From NCBI GenBank assembly GCA_022577435.1, contig JAKOON010000007.1, positions 13,144,926 to 13,208,925 of the forward strand: DNA of 64,000 nucleotides. Direction: 5' to 3'. This document shows positions 25,639 through 39,965 of the stretch, piece by piece. How positions within the stretch are numbered: position 1 is the stretch's first letter; each line of letters begins with the position of its first letter. Origin of the DNA: Embiotoca jacksoni (lineage: Eukaryota > Chordata > Actinopteri > Embiotocidae). The translations under genes and the position numbers were made by a program. The notes beneath the pieces were generated by a model. That model made no database searches and was not told the DNA's origin. It worked only from the letters and a program-made list of their open reading frames with translations.

Positions 25639-28600
25639 ACCATCTCTCCATTTGCAGGATCTCTGTCATGTTGCCTGTCTTCCTCTGCTTTAGGTGTCTG
25701 TCTGTGCCTCTCTCTCAGTAATTTTGTCCCCCACTGCCTATCACCTTCTCTCCTCGCAGTATCTCAGCATCTTTCCTTCTCACGTAAAAGCATGGACAGA
25801 GGATTCTCAAAGACAGCGAAAAGCTTTTACATGAAGGGGGAGCTTTGCATCTCACAGCTGGTGCGGAGGCGGGCCTGCATACTCGCAGGAGGAGAGGGAG
25901 AAACTGGTGTTTCAGAGTCGCAACTACGAGGTTAAGCAGCACTTTGGTTCCACTTGGAGGAACATACATCATAGGGAGATATGTAATGAACAATAATTTG
26001 CCTTTGCTAAAGTCTGATATTTAAAAAAAAAAGAAGCCATCTTAAAGTATAATCACAATCCTTTGTTGAAAAGAACACATCTTCAGGGTGCTCTGCCTCA
26101 CTTTTTGGCCTGTGGCTGAACAAGTTCAAAGACCTGGTGTGAAACACGACAGCAAGCCCGGGTGATGTAATTCGAGGGCGTGGTGAGAAAGTTCAGCACA
26201 ACCAAGCTCCAGGAGGACGGGGCAGGGAGCAGTGATGCACTATGATACCACGGAGGAGATCAGAGCCTGGCTTATCAAAGCACATCGCAGAGGAGAGGAA
26301 GGTCATCATTTAGAGCATCTTCAAAGCTCGACTCCTCGCCTCCTCAGGTTGGAGTAGCTCTGATTGCTGCCCATAACGAGCTTGGTTTTGGTTGACCCTA
26401 CCACAGGAGAACTTGTGAAAAAAAGCCCAGGCCACAGCTTTTATTCCTGATACTCTAAATCCTGTCTGCTTATATTTGTTCATTTGTAAAACTCTGCCAA
26501 CTACAGTTGTAAATCTACTGCAGCAATTTAAATGAACATCTGTTTTCCTGAGGTTTAGCACAGTGGTGTGTACTGTATGAGAGATTTTTTATTTGTCGTC
26601 AGATGGGTACAATATTTTTGGCTACAGAACGTGGCGCCGCTGCCAGTGGGGTTGTGTTCTGATTTGGAACTGACTCCAAGTTTACAAGAAGCACTGATTT
26701 GTTTAGAAACATGATTTTTGATTCTGCCTATCAAACACTGAATGAAACATTTGGAACTGCTCTGCTTTCATCTGCATCGCTGGTTATTCCCAAATCAATC
26801 TAATGTACAGTGGTTAAATATGCCAGGCCATTCAAAACTGGAAAGAATAGGACTGGTGATTTTCCACGTGGTTTCATGTTGTCGACAAATGAAAAGACTG
26901 AGGTATTACCAGTGGAGCCAAAGCCTGATAGAGCACGTTCCTATATTTACCATTAACCTCCACTGCTGCCCAAAACAGCATAAAGGAACAACTGTTTTGG
27001 ATGACATATTCCCTCATTATGTCCAGCTGTTTCACAATATAAAAAAAAGCATAAAAGTGAGGCCCAAAATGTCTGAATGAAAAATGAAAATACATTTCAA
27101 AATATGTTGGCATATTTGTTATGTCTAACTGAACAGTAGAATATTAAATTCACCATTCATCCACTGAGGCCCAAATGAAGTTCAGATGACCCTGCATGTG
27201 TGCCTATTTTAAATAAAAAAGAAATACAAATCACCGAAATCTGACTCTTTGTACAAGAGTTAACCTGGTCAATGCCACAATTTTGGTTTAATTTGAATTT
27301 GATCGCCGACCTGGAAATAGAGCACGATCTAAAACCATTCTTTTTCATTTCTCGTGAGAACTTTGTGTGTTTTTAAAAGTGTCCACAAACTCTTGGCAAA
27401 ATTACAGATTGTTGATGTAGTCTCAAACGTTTGGGACCCGTATCTTCAGTAAGAACTAACAGGCTTGGGAAGCGACAGAAAGTCAGGAAGTACCATTGCT
27501 GAATATAGCAGAAATATAGAATATCACCAGCTTTATCCTTAAAGCTAGTGATACGGCAAAATGTAATGATGGATTAAAACGTATTTTATTGTCGAGGGTT
27601 CATCTCACCTGACGAAATCTTTAAAGCTGTATCATACATGACTGCAGACATAATGCTCCAGAATAAGCTAGCAGATAAAACTCTGGTATACATGTAAACA
27701 GTCCCCTTATATTAAGCTTTTTACTGACAAGGATCACCAAGTAGTTCATAACAGCAGCGTAAATCTAAATAAATCCATTAGAGGAGGGTTTTTCTTTCAA
27801 AACATAATTGTTTTCTTTCCTACATGAAAGTGTAAGTTCAAAAATATGCGTTGAATTTGAACCAGGATTCCCTTACAATCAGTAAGAAGTAAGAAAAAAA
27901 AAATATTCTACACCTGAACCTACCAAAGCACAAGGACAGTTTGGAACAATTAGAAGGTTTATGTGTGTAACTGGTTGGGCTTTGGGCTTCAGCCATGTGT
28001 GTATGAGAGAGTAAATAGGAGTGCCATGGCAGGGAGTGTGGGTGAGTGCGCAGCCACTGTGGAAAAAGTGAAGAGGACGACTTCCAACAGAGTGTGCGCG
28101 ATTATTTGTTTGTTTGTTTGTGGGAGTGCACGTGCACGTGTGGAGCAACGGCTGCATGCGAGTGCGGTGGTGGTGGTGGTTTCGGGGGAGGGGTGTATGC
28201 AGTGCAGTGAGGGAGGTATGGATATTAATCACCACGAGGAGCATGGTTCTGTGGCGCCGCACGGAGATGGATGGGGTGTGAGTGCAGTGATGTCACCCTG
28301 ACAAATGGACCGGCCATGTTGGCTGAGACTCGCACATCGCCTCTCATTTCAATTAGTTCCTCGCACAACAACCTACCTAACCCACAAGCTGCAGGTTACA
28401 CGTGCACAAACACATACACTTTGGTCAAAAACACACCCCCTCCAGCAGCGCCTCAGCCCACAGACTTCTAACAAGATGCACTGATCTGTAAGGATACAGA
28501 GGAGCTCCTTTAATTAATCTAGCTCAATTATGACAGTTCTTCTGCTTTCAATCCCAACAGTCGGTCACTCATTACCATTCATATTATCAGCCAAATGCAC

Positions 28601-31572
28601 TGACTAGGTCTACGGCCAGCACACTAGCCAGTGGAGACTGGCAAAGAGTTTGGGTGTGTTTATGAACTAAAGACTGGGCACTGCCCGCGTGTTTTCCCAC
28701 AATATCAATTTCATAAAGTGCCGAAACGGTGGCGGTGTGAGCAGCCGCTTGGGCCCGTGGTAATAGCATGCATTTACTCTCTGATGTGGAAAAAAGGTAC
28801 ATGATCTGAAGCAGCCATCATAGTGAGCAGCAGTTCTGACAAACTGAGTTCAGGTATTAAAGGTCTTACCTCCTCACAAGCTGTTTATAGCCTTGCTCTT
28901 AAAAGCCTGACACTACTAACTAATGGAGCCGGGGTTGATCGGAAAGTGTCCGTCACTTATAAAAAAAAAAAAGTGTTAAGCCCTGTTTTCAAAGGTCTGA
29001 TGCAGCTAACCGGAGGAGGTAGGCCTGATTTCAAACTCCTGCCCGTCTTGGGTGAACTTTAACACTGGAGGACTTCACCATGCTGTGGACTTGCCTCCAA
29101 GCCCTCCATGTTTAAGTACCTATCAATCACCATCTTACTTCTTCTACACCTTCTTGCTTTCTGCTTCTTCCCTCTTTCTTCTCCATCTGATCTCTGCTTC
29201 TCTCTGCTGCGATCCTCCTCCTCACACCAGGAGAATGGTGAAAGAGGATCACTTTGGTATGATCTGTGGCCGGGCTGGGCCATTTGAGGCTGGAGTGGAG
29301 CGCTAAGTTAAGGGATTTGATCAGAGACTCCTGGGGCTTCAGCTCCAGTTCGAGCTTGACATCAGTAGTGGGTATCTCTTCATCTGCCCGTGAACACATC
29401 GGGAGGTTAATACTAAACCCTACAGACGGTGGGGTGGGAGCTTCATTGTGCCACATGTCTAATTTGTCCAAAAAGGTTACTCAAAATCTCATGCCGGGGA
29501 AACACAACAAAGCACATTTAAGAAACAAATGTGTGTCAGAGTAGCAGCACTGTGAACTGCCATCAAGAGCTTAGTTTTTCATTATATAATCAAAAGAAGA
29601 TATGCAGGGCTAAGAAAAGCAATCAGAGTGGGTGAAAGTGAATGCATGGTTATGTGGTTTATTAACTCACAAACACCAAACACATTTGAAATGTCGATAT
29701 TACCACTGTATCATAGAATCTGAAACCACGAGGTTTGACCGTAAGAAGAATTAATTTATTTCTACCTTCTGAGGTTGCTGTATGGCTTCACATATTCCTT
29801 TGTTGATGAAACATGCCTGTTCTCTCACCCCAAGAACAGTGAGAGATGAAAAATGGATGAAAAGCTTTTGAAATAATGTGTATGATTACCATGATACTTC
29901 TACAATACAGAAAGCAAGGTTGCCATGTGTTGTTGTATGTAACACAAAGGACATGAAACATACAAAAGACACTTTGTATGTCCCACAAAAGATGCCAATT
30001 TTTGCTTTATTTTCTGTCTTTCAATTGATACAGAAGTCTTGTTTCCTGTAAGGGTCTCCATGTTCGAACAGCTGAATTCAGCTGATTCCTTTTTCATTTC
30101 TCTTTGCAGTTCTTCTTTTTAATCTAGCAGCACTAGAGAACTAGGTTCCATCAACAACAAAAAGGTTAGATCTTGCTTTCCGTTTCATCTCGGCCTCCTG
30201 CGATCCCCAGGGACGTCTCTCTGTGCTCGTCTGCGCTGCTCGGCGATGGGAGATTGTGCCAGGGCTCTGTTTGTTTGGCTTTCTTCCCCCCTTCTCATCG
30301 TGCTGAAATCTGCCTGACAGTTCGGCAGCATGGCTCAGGCCCCACAGGAGCTACCGTCAGATAAAATGTCACACTGGCTTTGTTCCACATGCCCTATAGG
30401 CTGGCCAGACGCACTGTACACCTGAGAGCCCGAAGGCCAAAGCACAGAGCAAAAGCGGCGAGGAAAAGGTGGGATGGAGGCAGAGCAGCCTCCAGTCTTG
30501 TTAATTTTGCTGCCTGTGTCGTCACCACACTTTGTTAACTGTCTTTTATCTTCATTGACAAAATCAACCTTGATGGACAATTAGATTAGACTTTTTAAGC
30601 TTAGAGCTATATGATTAAACCACAAATAAATCATACGTGGTTCATCGACAGCGCTAATTCAGCATCCTTCTCTGTTACGGGGAGATGTGATTGGATAAGA
30701 GGTCACTATCCCCGCCATCGCTTAACATAACAGCTTCTGAGCCTCAAACTCTTGACATCTACAGTCAAACCTGATCCATTTTTCTGAGAGGCAGCAGCAC
30801 CAGACCCAGCTCCTGTCTGCGAGCCTCAGATGAATCTTCTCACTGTTTCTCTAATGAGGCTCGAGTGAAAAAGCCGACTGGTCCTCTCACAGCCGAGCGC
30901 TAGGGTGGTTGCCACTGTCAGCTCCTGTTAGCTCAGCCTTCTCCGGTTCATGTTTCAGAGAGCCCAACACACTCATCCCAAAGGAGCTCCTCAGTGCTCC
31001 TTTATACAACCCGACCACCACCTCCCCCAGCCCCTCAATAAATTAATAAAAGAAGGAGCAGCTCCTGCAGGTAATTTGATTAAATACAACATCCCCTGCT
31101 TTAAAGAGCGTGCTGACGAAGCAAAAATAGGACGGCACGTTGTCGGAAGAAATTGTCACTGTGCTCATACATGACCCCAGCCACGGCAGCTCAGCTCTCC
31201 TCCGCTCTCTATCAGCTGAGCATCGTCACATACTCCACTTTCCAAGGACATCTCGGAGTATTATTAGATGAAAAATGCTCTATGCTCCAGATTACTGAGC
31301 TTGTCAGTCACCTAATTTGATGCAATCCCCACCAGATCTCTTTCCTTAATTGAGTTTCTTTTGCTTTATTTGATCGCAGACGTTTATGAGTTCATATGTT
31401 GGAACTGTGGCTGCATGCTGCATAAGCCTGAGGGCTTATCTAGGGCACATGCTCATAATTCTCAAAACAGACACATGTAAACAACAACATGAGCTAAGAC
31501 ATTTGTTATACACCAAGGACATAAATGAGTGCAACCAATTTCTTCCAAATGCTGGGGGAATTGTATTAGCAT

Positions 31573-31589
31573 AAAAAAAAAAAAAAAAA
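31573..31589. repeat. A17 homopolymer
   Basis: Plus-strand A run. The sequence before it shows no polyadenylation signal and no recognised retroposon. Confidence 0.9.
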
Positions 31590-32798
31590 CGTTATACGAA
31601 TATTCAAATGCCAAATTCTCATATTTTAGTTAACATGGTTTGCCTATAATTGCAATATTCTTCTTGAAGTAACTGAGTGCAATATTATCAAAGTAACAAA
31701 GTATATGTGATAATTCATTTAATCTAATATACAGTACATATTTCCTTTGCCCCTGATGAACACTTCACATCTTTCTGTGTTTATGTCATCCCCACGGTCT
31801 TCTCCTCTGCCCTCAGGCTGGAGAGCGCCGAGCAGAGCTGGGAAGGATGTATCGAGCCACGATGTATGAATGGAATGACAAGCCATCTCAGTCTGAGGGG
31901 AAACCACTCATTATACAGATTGCTTTGTGGTGTTTCTGGGTAGTCGAGGCCAATGTCACCTCTCCTCAGTCTGGCCTCAGCCTGAATGGGCATCGCTGCC
32001 TGCTTGGAGCTCCCGCTCTCTTATCTCCCAGCTGACACACTTTGTTTTCGACTTCGTATCCTTCGGGGGGCCAGTTTGCCTCGAGGTTGCGAGGGTACAT
32101 TACTGACCCGACGACAACGCCAATAATGGGAAAGAAACAGACGTGTTTTAATGGAAGAAAGGATGCTGAATCTTATTAGCAGGACATCTTGTTTCAGTCA
32201 GTGCTGCAGCAGCCCTCTGGCTCTATGACAGCATCAGCAGCAAACAGCTAGCAGGTGCAGAACAAAAATGAAGCCAATTGTGTTGATCAAATCGTCTCCC
32301 ACTCTACAACCACACATATTTCCCTTCACTTGTGCCCACTAACTGGCTAGGGATAATGCTCTATAATATCTGTTAGTGCTCTATGTGGTGCTATCAAGAC
32401 ATATGCTGATGACAATACCATTCTCTTGTCTTTGACAGGTAAACTACACTGCAATGGCTCCCATGTTGGGAAACAGGTGGTTAACAGCTCTTCTCATCTC
32501 TCGCCTGGAACGGCTGGAACAGGCTGTGTGTTATGGCTCACTGTCTGCGGCTGAAAATCCTGCAGCCTTTCTACCTGTAGCAGCGTTTTGCAATGGTGGC
32601 AGGTCTGTAGCATACTGAGTTCCAGAGCTGAGCCTTATCTCCCCCAGCCTGAAGAATCCGTGATTCTGTCCTCTGGATTGGCGTGGGGAACAACCTTGAG
32701 TGGCAGGCTCCTGTTCTAATTAAACCAGCAGAAGCATTAGTCCCGCTTGTGAGCAGTTTTCATAATTACCCATGCAATTCATTCATTATTTAACTTAA

Positions 32799-32880
32799 CG
32801 AGGTAGCTCAGTGGCCAAACATGCTGTGGATTGCAGGACTAATTTGGGAGAATGCCATAAAGATATTGGATACCTGAGGT
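32799..32880 (+). repeat. Possible tRNA-derived SINE head
   Basis: GAGGTAGCTCAGTGGCCAAA matches a tRNA A box (TAGCTCAGTGG), as at the 5' end of many tRNA-derived SINEs. No convincing B box (GGTTCGANTCC) follows at the expected 30-60 bp and no tail or flanking duplication was found, so this may be chance. Confidence 0.25.
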
Positions 32881-35800
32881 TTTTGCCCTGGCCACCTGTA
32901 AAGCCTCCGGATGATGAGGGATCAGGAATAATGACTGAATATTTGGTGTTATTAAATTTGAAAGTGTCTGCTGGTGATGTAGGCAAATACAGAAAAGCAC
33001 TCTTACTGCAAAGTCTATTAAGTTCAAATGAAATGTAAGTATGACCTTTCTAAGCTCCTTAATTCTACTAAATTGGCTCCAGAGGAGGCTAATTTAGCCT
33101 TTTACAACATGGGGGGGAAATGGGCATTGGATCAGTGGTGCCACCAGCTAATGGCACTGGACCCTGACTTGTTTGCAAAGAAAAATGTGTTAACTTTCTC
33201 TCTTAAAAAGATGGGACCATCCTCTCCCTCAAAAGTGTTTCACATTTTTTCTCCCTCAAACTATTTACTTTCAACCAATTGCTGGTATTACAATGATCAT
33301 TTTTACCACAGCGGCATTGTTAGTACATGTAAATGGGAGTTTACATTAAATTGCAGATGCAGGGTGTAAAAGCATACAGTCAGCATTTTATAATCCTGCA
33401 TGAAAATGTTACCCTACGTGGTGCATGAGTTTAGATGCCAGGATGAGGATACCGAATCATAGAGGGCTGCACTCAGAACCCAGCCTGCAAAGAGCTGGGG
33501 AGATAATTGATACACAATTCAAGTCTAAAATGATGGGGGTGGATGATCAGGTTAGACTGGTATGATACAACCCTGCAAAATTATTGAGTCAGGAGATAAT
33601 CTGTTTTAATGCAGCCCTTATACCACTTATGATAATTCATATTGTGACACATTCTCACTCATACATAACAGCTGGATCCACTGATCATAGGAGCAGCTTG
33701 AGTCATCCTGCCTATGGCCTTTCATATTTCATAAAATAAAATGTAAAGCAAAAACATCTTCCATATATTGTTGCTGTCAGTGGGGATGATCGGTTCGGGT
33801 GAGCTCGACGTTTCCAGTCAAAAAAATGACACGGATCCCACGTGAGTCAGGAGCGACAGTGACACGCGACTCAAAATCCGAATTCAACTTACATGGTCTG
33901 ACACTTTTAACAGTTCAACTAATATGATCTGTGTCATTGAATTTCTGACACTCAAGAATCCATAACCGTTTCAATTCCTGTCAAGCATTGTTAACTTGTT
34001 TACCGCTATATTAAGCACTAGATATGCTGCCTGAGAGAGAAGTATATAGCCCGTGGCAATTTACCTCCAATGACAGCATTAGGCTCACAGCAGTGTTACA
34101 GGAACAATGAATTAAATTACCCACGTGTTCTTGTGTATTGTGGTCTGTAGATGCTGTATTTTTTATTGCATCAAATATTTATGGAACACTGAGGCCTATT
34201 TTCCAGGATATATTACTTACATTGGTACTGAACATGCTGTAGTGAGCATATGTGAAATGATGGCCATGTTTACTTTGGGCTTAGCTGACTTGTAGCTGGG
34301 TTGCTGCTGACGCATTTGTATTGTCACTGCTGTATTTGCAGCACAGCTTGCTGTTGATTTAAGGACTACTGACTTTGGGAAGAGCAAGATTAGAATATAC
34401 AGTATAAAGTTGAAGTCTGGAAATCTATGGTATTGTTGCGAGTGTAAACCAGTTCAAACACAGCAGCACGCATCGTGTTCAGAGCACTGAGACATCACAT
34501 CACAAATCAGACCGAAGCCACAGTAAAGCCACTTCCTCTGCCTCCACTGTCAGGGAATAGAATTGTATTACCAGACTTGTAACTGTGCTCCACTGACCCA
34601 GAAACACATATTTCTAATTGTTCTAGCTGGTCTCTGGGGCTTTCCTCGCAAAGCCAGGACCTCTTCGCAATCAGACCGCACCGCACGGCCCATCAGGACC
34701 CAAAGGAGAGAGGAGGATCCCCTCAGGCATGGCAGCTCTCCCCTGAGCAGACGACTCCAAATGCCACCTCCAATGCCTGTCCGCATTTCATGTTTCATGT
34801 GGATGAACAAACACAAGGTGCTCGCACACGTGCAAACATCCAACACACATTTGCACTCACACACACAAAAAGTCAAACACCCGCGGACAACTCTATTTGC
34901 TCTCCCTATCCCCTTGAAAGTGCACCAAAGACCAAGTCGGGGCGAGATGGACTGTGTGTGCTTTTTCAACCATGCTCCTTCCTGGACAATCTAATAACAC
35001 CAGACCGCGGTGATGCAGCAAGGTCGGCCCCGGTCCAAGGTTACTCTGTTGGGTCCACAGCTGAGGAGGTGCGCTCAGAGGAGGGGAGGGGAGCGGTGTG
35101 CACGCGGCCAGCTAGATGAGATCTGATCCCAGATCCACAAGCCCCTTAGATTACAGTATAATACATTTATAATTGAGAGTGATAAGGACTGTGCCAAGTA
35201 AAGTGTGCTGTTGATAATCAGTGACCCAGGAGAGCAGGCAGTCTTATTTTTTCCTACAGTATAGCGAGAGGCGGGCGGTGTTGTGATGAGATCCATGCTG
35301 ATGGTGACAAAATAAAAGCCACCTAAACAGCTGAGAGATGAAGAATTATGTACTTATCAACTCCGATCTTATCAGCCGGCAAGTATGTTTTGAAAACTTA
35401 GCCACAACTTTTGTTTTGTGACGCCGTTCAGGGCCCTTTGAAACAATAATCTCAATATACTTTGGACAATGTTATCCACTAGAGTTCTGTCTATCTGTTT
35501 TCTGGTGGACATGTCAGGGGCTAATTGTTAAGAATTGAGTTATTGAGCTGTATGCCCTTCTGCAGCCCCTGAAGGACTAGCACCAATACAAACAGCTCCC
35601 AAACACTATTGGAATTCCACTGGAGTGCCCCTGACTTAGCCGAGCCATAATATTGTTCTAATAATTGGAGCTCACACGCCATCAAATATCATGTCGGTTT
35701 GTTCAATTGATTCCGACAGGGGGAGAAGGAGGGGAATAAAAAAAAACATGCATTTGCAATTTTCCCATTTGTAATCCAAATAGCATTCCTCCGTTCTGTT

Positions 35801-36162
35801 TTTAATGATGGAAAATACTGCGAGGCGAAAGCATTTTGTCATTTGTCCTCTGGCTAACTTTTATGTAATATTGTATGCAGGGCTGTTAGGGCTTTGACAG
35901 GAGTACAAACAAGTGCACATGCAAACAGTATGCAGAACTAAGCTGTAGATTTTGGCTCCAAGTACAAAGTTGATATTTTGACTTCGCCTGTAAATGGAAA
36001 TACCTTGGTGACAGCTGCATCAAAAACACTGTAATTGAATGTATAATGTAATCAGGTAATTTGATGCGAATTATCTTGATAGTGTTACATTCAAATGGCA
36101 TAGTTGACAGAGCAGAAGTGGTGTGTCAACTGCCTGTTTGCCGCGTTCTGCAGCCATCGCCG

Positions 36163-36180
36163 CAGCAGCAGCAGCAGCAG
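36163..36180. repeat. (CAG)6
   Basis: Six CAG units on the plus strand, CUG in the nlgn3 pre-mRNA. Confidence 0.9.
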
Positions 36181-38312
36181 CGGTGCTGAGAACGATGAGA
36201 GTCGTATCAGAGCCCATCAGTAAAGGCAGTGGATTACTTTTTGTGGGAGACTGCTGACTTGGCACGCAGCAGAATGAGGTTGAGTGAAGGCAAGTGGCAG
36301 AGCCGGATGATAATGAAAATAGTTGTGATAAAGACGTAATGGATGTGGGATCTGGGTTAAAAAAAACATTTCTGAGTAATATCATAGGGAAGGTGTACAA
36401 CGCCGATTGACTTGGTCTGATTACACACAGACAATCTGCACTTTAAAAATACATCCCTGCTGACTCCTTTTGCAGACGCTGCTCTTATCACCTGCGAACA
36501 GAGCAGAGGCAGAAATGTGTCTAATCAAACAGTTGTCGTTCAGAAGTGTTTGAACATGTTTTAAAGCATTTCAAGTGCCAAGTGAGTTTAATTAGAATGG
36601 CAGCTGATTAACACTGCGGCGGATAAAGACGAGTGTCCAAAGAATATCAACAGTGCCTCAGCCACAGTCGTCTGGCTGGGCTCTAAAGTCGAAATAATTT
36701 AACAAATGTTTGACAGAAGAAGGTATGGGAAGAGAAGAGACTAATCCGTGATATGAAAAATGTAGTTTATAGTACAGTTGTTTGCACTTTAAAATAATTT
36801 TGTGCTCAAGCCAATGCATATTGGTGTGTACAGTGATAAATAGGGATATGTGTATATGTAACATGTAGCTGCAACATTTTCATATTTTCTAAAGCAGGTT
36901 TTGTCCATTTTCCTCAGCAAAAACTAGGTGCTATAATGGCCGTGTGTAAATGTGCTAACTAGCTCTGCATCCCCCTTTAATGCTCCCTCGTACACAATAT
37001 ACCCAAAGGGAAGCGTGAATAATAAAGACTTCAAATGACAGGCACGCAGCAGGGTTAATGATAAAGGTCAACTTGCCAGCATGCAGCCAGCGAGTGTAAA
37101 GGACAAGTGGCATGGGGTCACAACTCACATGGGCTCCTGGCCAATATATGGTAGCAGGACCCATAATTTTCCAGAACCAGACGAGAGCTGCCATTGCGCA
37201 GCAACCATTCCCAGAGCAGCTGCCATGTGCTGCACACTTCACTGATGGTTTTATTAGGCTGCTACGTCGGGTTAGCGATGACAAAAACTAATACAGTTTG
37301 ATATGGGGAAACACAGCAAGGCCCGTATCTGTGTAAACAAAACAGAAACAGATGAGACGCTGGAATATGAGGGGATGAGTCTTGGTACAGTATGCTAGTG
37401 AGGTTGTGGATTTTCAGCATTACATTGCAGAGGAGAAGCAGGATGTTTAGAGTGCAGCGAGTATGCAACTGAAAAATATCATGGAGGGAGAGGAGAGGCG
37501 GTGCTCCAGAAGCCCAGCATCGATTTGACAGGCAGCTCCACGGAGAGAATGTCAGCCAACACCTGAAGCCACGCAACTTCGACAAGACATTCAGGATTTA
37601 TCAACACATTTCACTGCTGTTATTCATGAGAAAACTGGCATTCTGCAGCACCTGACGCTCACACCATGATATTTACAAGAATCCCTTCAACTTCCTGTGC
37701 CTGTGAGGAACAAAGCCTCCTTTTCTTCTATAAACTAATCTCAATTAAGCCCTGCTGTTGATTAGGTACCTTGTGCACAGTTCTTCAAAAATCAGGACAG
37801 AATGGACACTGTAAAAAGAAAAAGCCAACAGGCACCAGGTCTGAATGAAATTATTTGTATCTCCGTCTGTCTTTTTCCACCAGAAATTAGAAATTATGCA
37901 CAGATGTGTTCTCTTATGTGAATTAACTGAACTCTCAATACGTAAACTGACTTGTTCAAATCCAATTAAATTGAATTATACCTCTGTAACTTGCTAATTT
38001 CAATAATTGTACTTGCATTCAAAATTGAACATCTGGTTCAGTGTTTATCGTTACATAACTTGGTATGGTGCTATACTGTGATATAAAACCTGATGTTTGT
38101 ATTTGTTGTGATTACCTTTTAGGCTCCTTTGCTGGAAACCCAAACCCTTGAAAAACATTTTTAATCCTCTGATAAACATAACTAATCAAATTAATTCATA
38201 AAGACTAAACAAGTGGAACTGTGCAGCTTGAGCCTTGTGTCATTTTGGAACAAAAGGGGGGAAATATATATTTTATTAAAGTAAATGTCTTTACTTGCCC
38301 TGCACGCTCTGG

Positions 38313-38313
<1 letters not shown>

Positions 38314-38352
<39 letters not shown>
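38314..38352. repeat. (AC)n microsatellite
   Basis: About 19 AC units on the plus strand, (UG)n in the pre-mRNA. Confidence 0.95.
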
Positions 38353-38353
<1 letters not shown>

Positions 38354-39235
38354 TCACAATTACTGCATGCAACATGCTTCTTTATTTTAACCCGATACCC
38401 TTTGCATGTTAGGATACCATTTCAATTTGTTCCCCTTCAAATTTTGTTTCTGGTTATGTCAGTAAATGCATAATTTTCAAATTAATTGTTGGATATCAAC
38501 CATCTGCACTGCTTCTCTTCCTCTGTAAGCTGCTTTGTCATGCTGTAATAAAATGTTTCCCCTTTATGATGGTGTTGATGCATAACTTTGTTCTGTTGTT
38601 GTTGTTTTCTTACATTAGAATCAACGTAGGTCAATCCTCAGCAATATGCTGATGTGCAATCGTAAATTTTGGTCATGAAGCAGCAAAAGGAGGTCAGTGA
38701 GTCAGGATGAGATTCAGGTATGTCGCCGTGCTCAGGGATTTTGTGTTAGGGCTGAAAATGGTTTTACATCTTTTGATATTAGCAGTTTGTCATTATTTTA
38801 TAGACAAAACTTCAAATATTTCAAAGTAACTCAACATTACCACTTATTCAAAGCAATCAAATACAAGTCCATTTTCTGTCTGCCTTTTTGATTCTCGAAA
38901 TCTCTTTTAGTTTTTACAAAAAGGTCAGCCACCAGCCACCCTTTAAGATGTGATCTCAGGCTGTTCTGTAAAACAACATATGCTGATGGGCGGAAATCTT
39001 GCTGGTGGGGAAAGATGGATTAATTGTTTGTTTCTGACTGATTTGACTGAGTACATGGAAAATATTTCATTTACATGTAAACATAGATATTCAGAAAGTT
39101 TGAGGACTTTTAACCATTTAAAAACGCTAAAACTTCTGACATGTAAAATGAAGAAATATATATTCTATCTATTTGTAGGTCAGCAATCAAATGTAATAAA
39201 AATGTGTAGCATAGACTTTGTTGACTTGTACAAAA

Positions 39236-39965
39236 GGTCAGAGTTCTGTGAGTTGCGTCCTTCCACTGAAGAAGAGTTCGGGTGACACTCTGGTGGATTT
39301 GATCGACTCATCGGAGGTTTGTTCAAGTGGCATCAACTTTGCAGCCATGGTCTCAGAAGACGAGACTAAACCACTGTGCAGGATAAGAAACAAGGTCGAA
39401 CGCTCGGGGTGGACTGAGACATTTTACAGTGCATGACTGGAAAAAAGTCCTTTTTACTGACGAAGCGTCCTTTGAGACTTCTGGCAGTAACAGAGCATGT
39501 GAGGGGAAGAACAGGAGAGGGAATGATGTCACACTGCATCAAATCAACAGTGAAACACTGTGGTGGCAATACTCAAGTCTGGGGGTGTTTTGCTACTCTT
39601 GAGTTGGACACCTGCACCGAATCAACTCCACCCTGACTAAGAAGAAGCAGCACTCCACTCATCAGAGACACGCTCCACCCTCTGGTTTGCTTCTTCGGGG
39701 AGAAGGTTTCATGCTGCAGCAGGATAATGAGCCTAAACACATCTCAAAGCTTTGCAAGAACTACTTGAAGATGCACCGACTGTCATAGACTTTCTTTCCC
39801 AGTCACAGACCTCAATCCAACTGAACACTTATGGTGGCACTTGAAGACTGAGAAACTCAAACATTCCTGACATGACAAGAAGCTCTTTGGAGCATTATCA
39901 CATCAGGCTGGGATAACATGGGTTATCAAGTTTGACCAAAGGGTTAGTAATGAGGAAAGTGGTAC
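39236..39965 (+). pseudogene. Tc1-like (Tc1/mariner) transposase fossil
   Basis: Decayed cut-and-paste transposase broken by frameshifts and stops, recognisable across all three plus frames. In order: DWKKVLFTDEASFE (from 39435; the first catalytic Asp is in FTDE); then, one frame over, TVKHCGGNTQVWGCF, matching the Tc1 block TVKHGGG..VWGCF; then GFMLQQDNEPKHISKLCKNY from 39705 (second Asp at 39723-39725); then DLNPTEHLWWHLK (Glu at 39823-39825); then QEALWSIITSGWDNMGYQV to about 39930. These are the DD34E residues of the Tc1 group. The second Asp and the Glu are 100 nt apart instead of the 105 expected for DD34E, so a net 5-nt loss lies between them. The N-terminal DNA-binding part is hardly recognisable and no terminal inverted repeats were found. 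It lies inside an nlgn3 intron on the opposite strand and is not functional. Confidence 0.85.

Noticed and set aside
26742..27080. 112-codon plus-strand open frame
   Set aside because: No recognisable domain, no splice or promoter context, ordinary intronic composition. A frame of this length is expected by chance in 64 kb.
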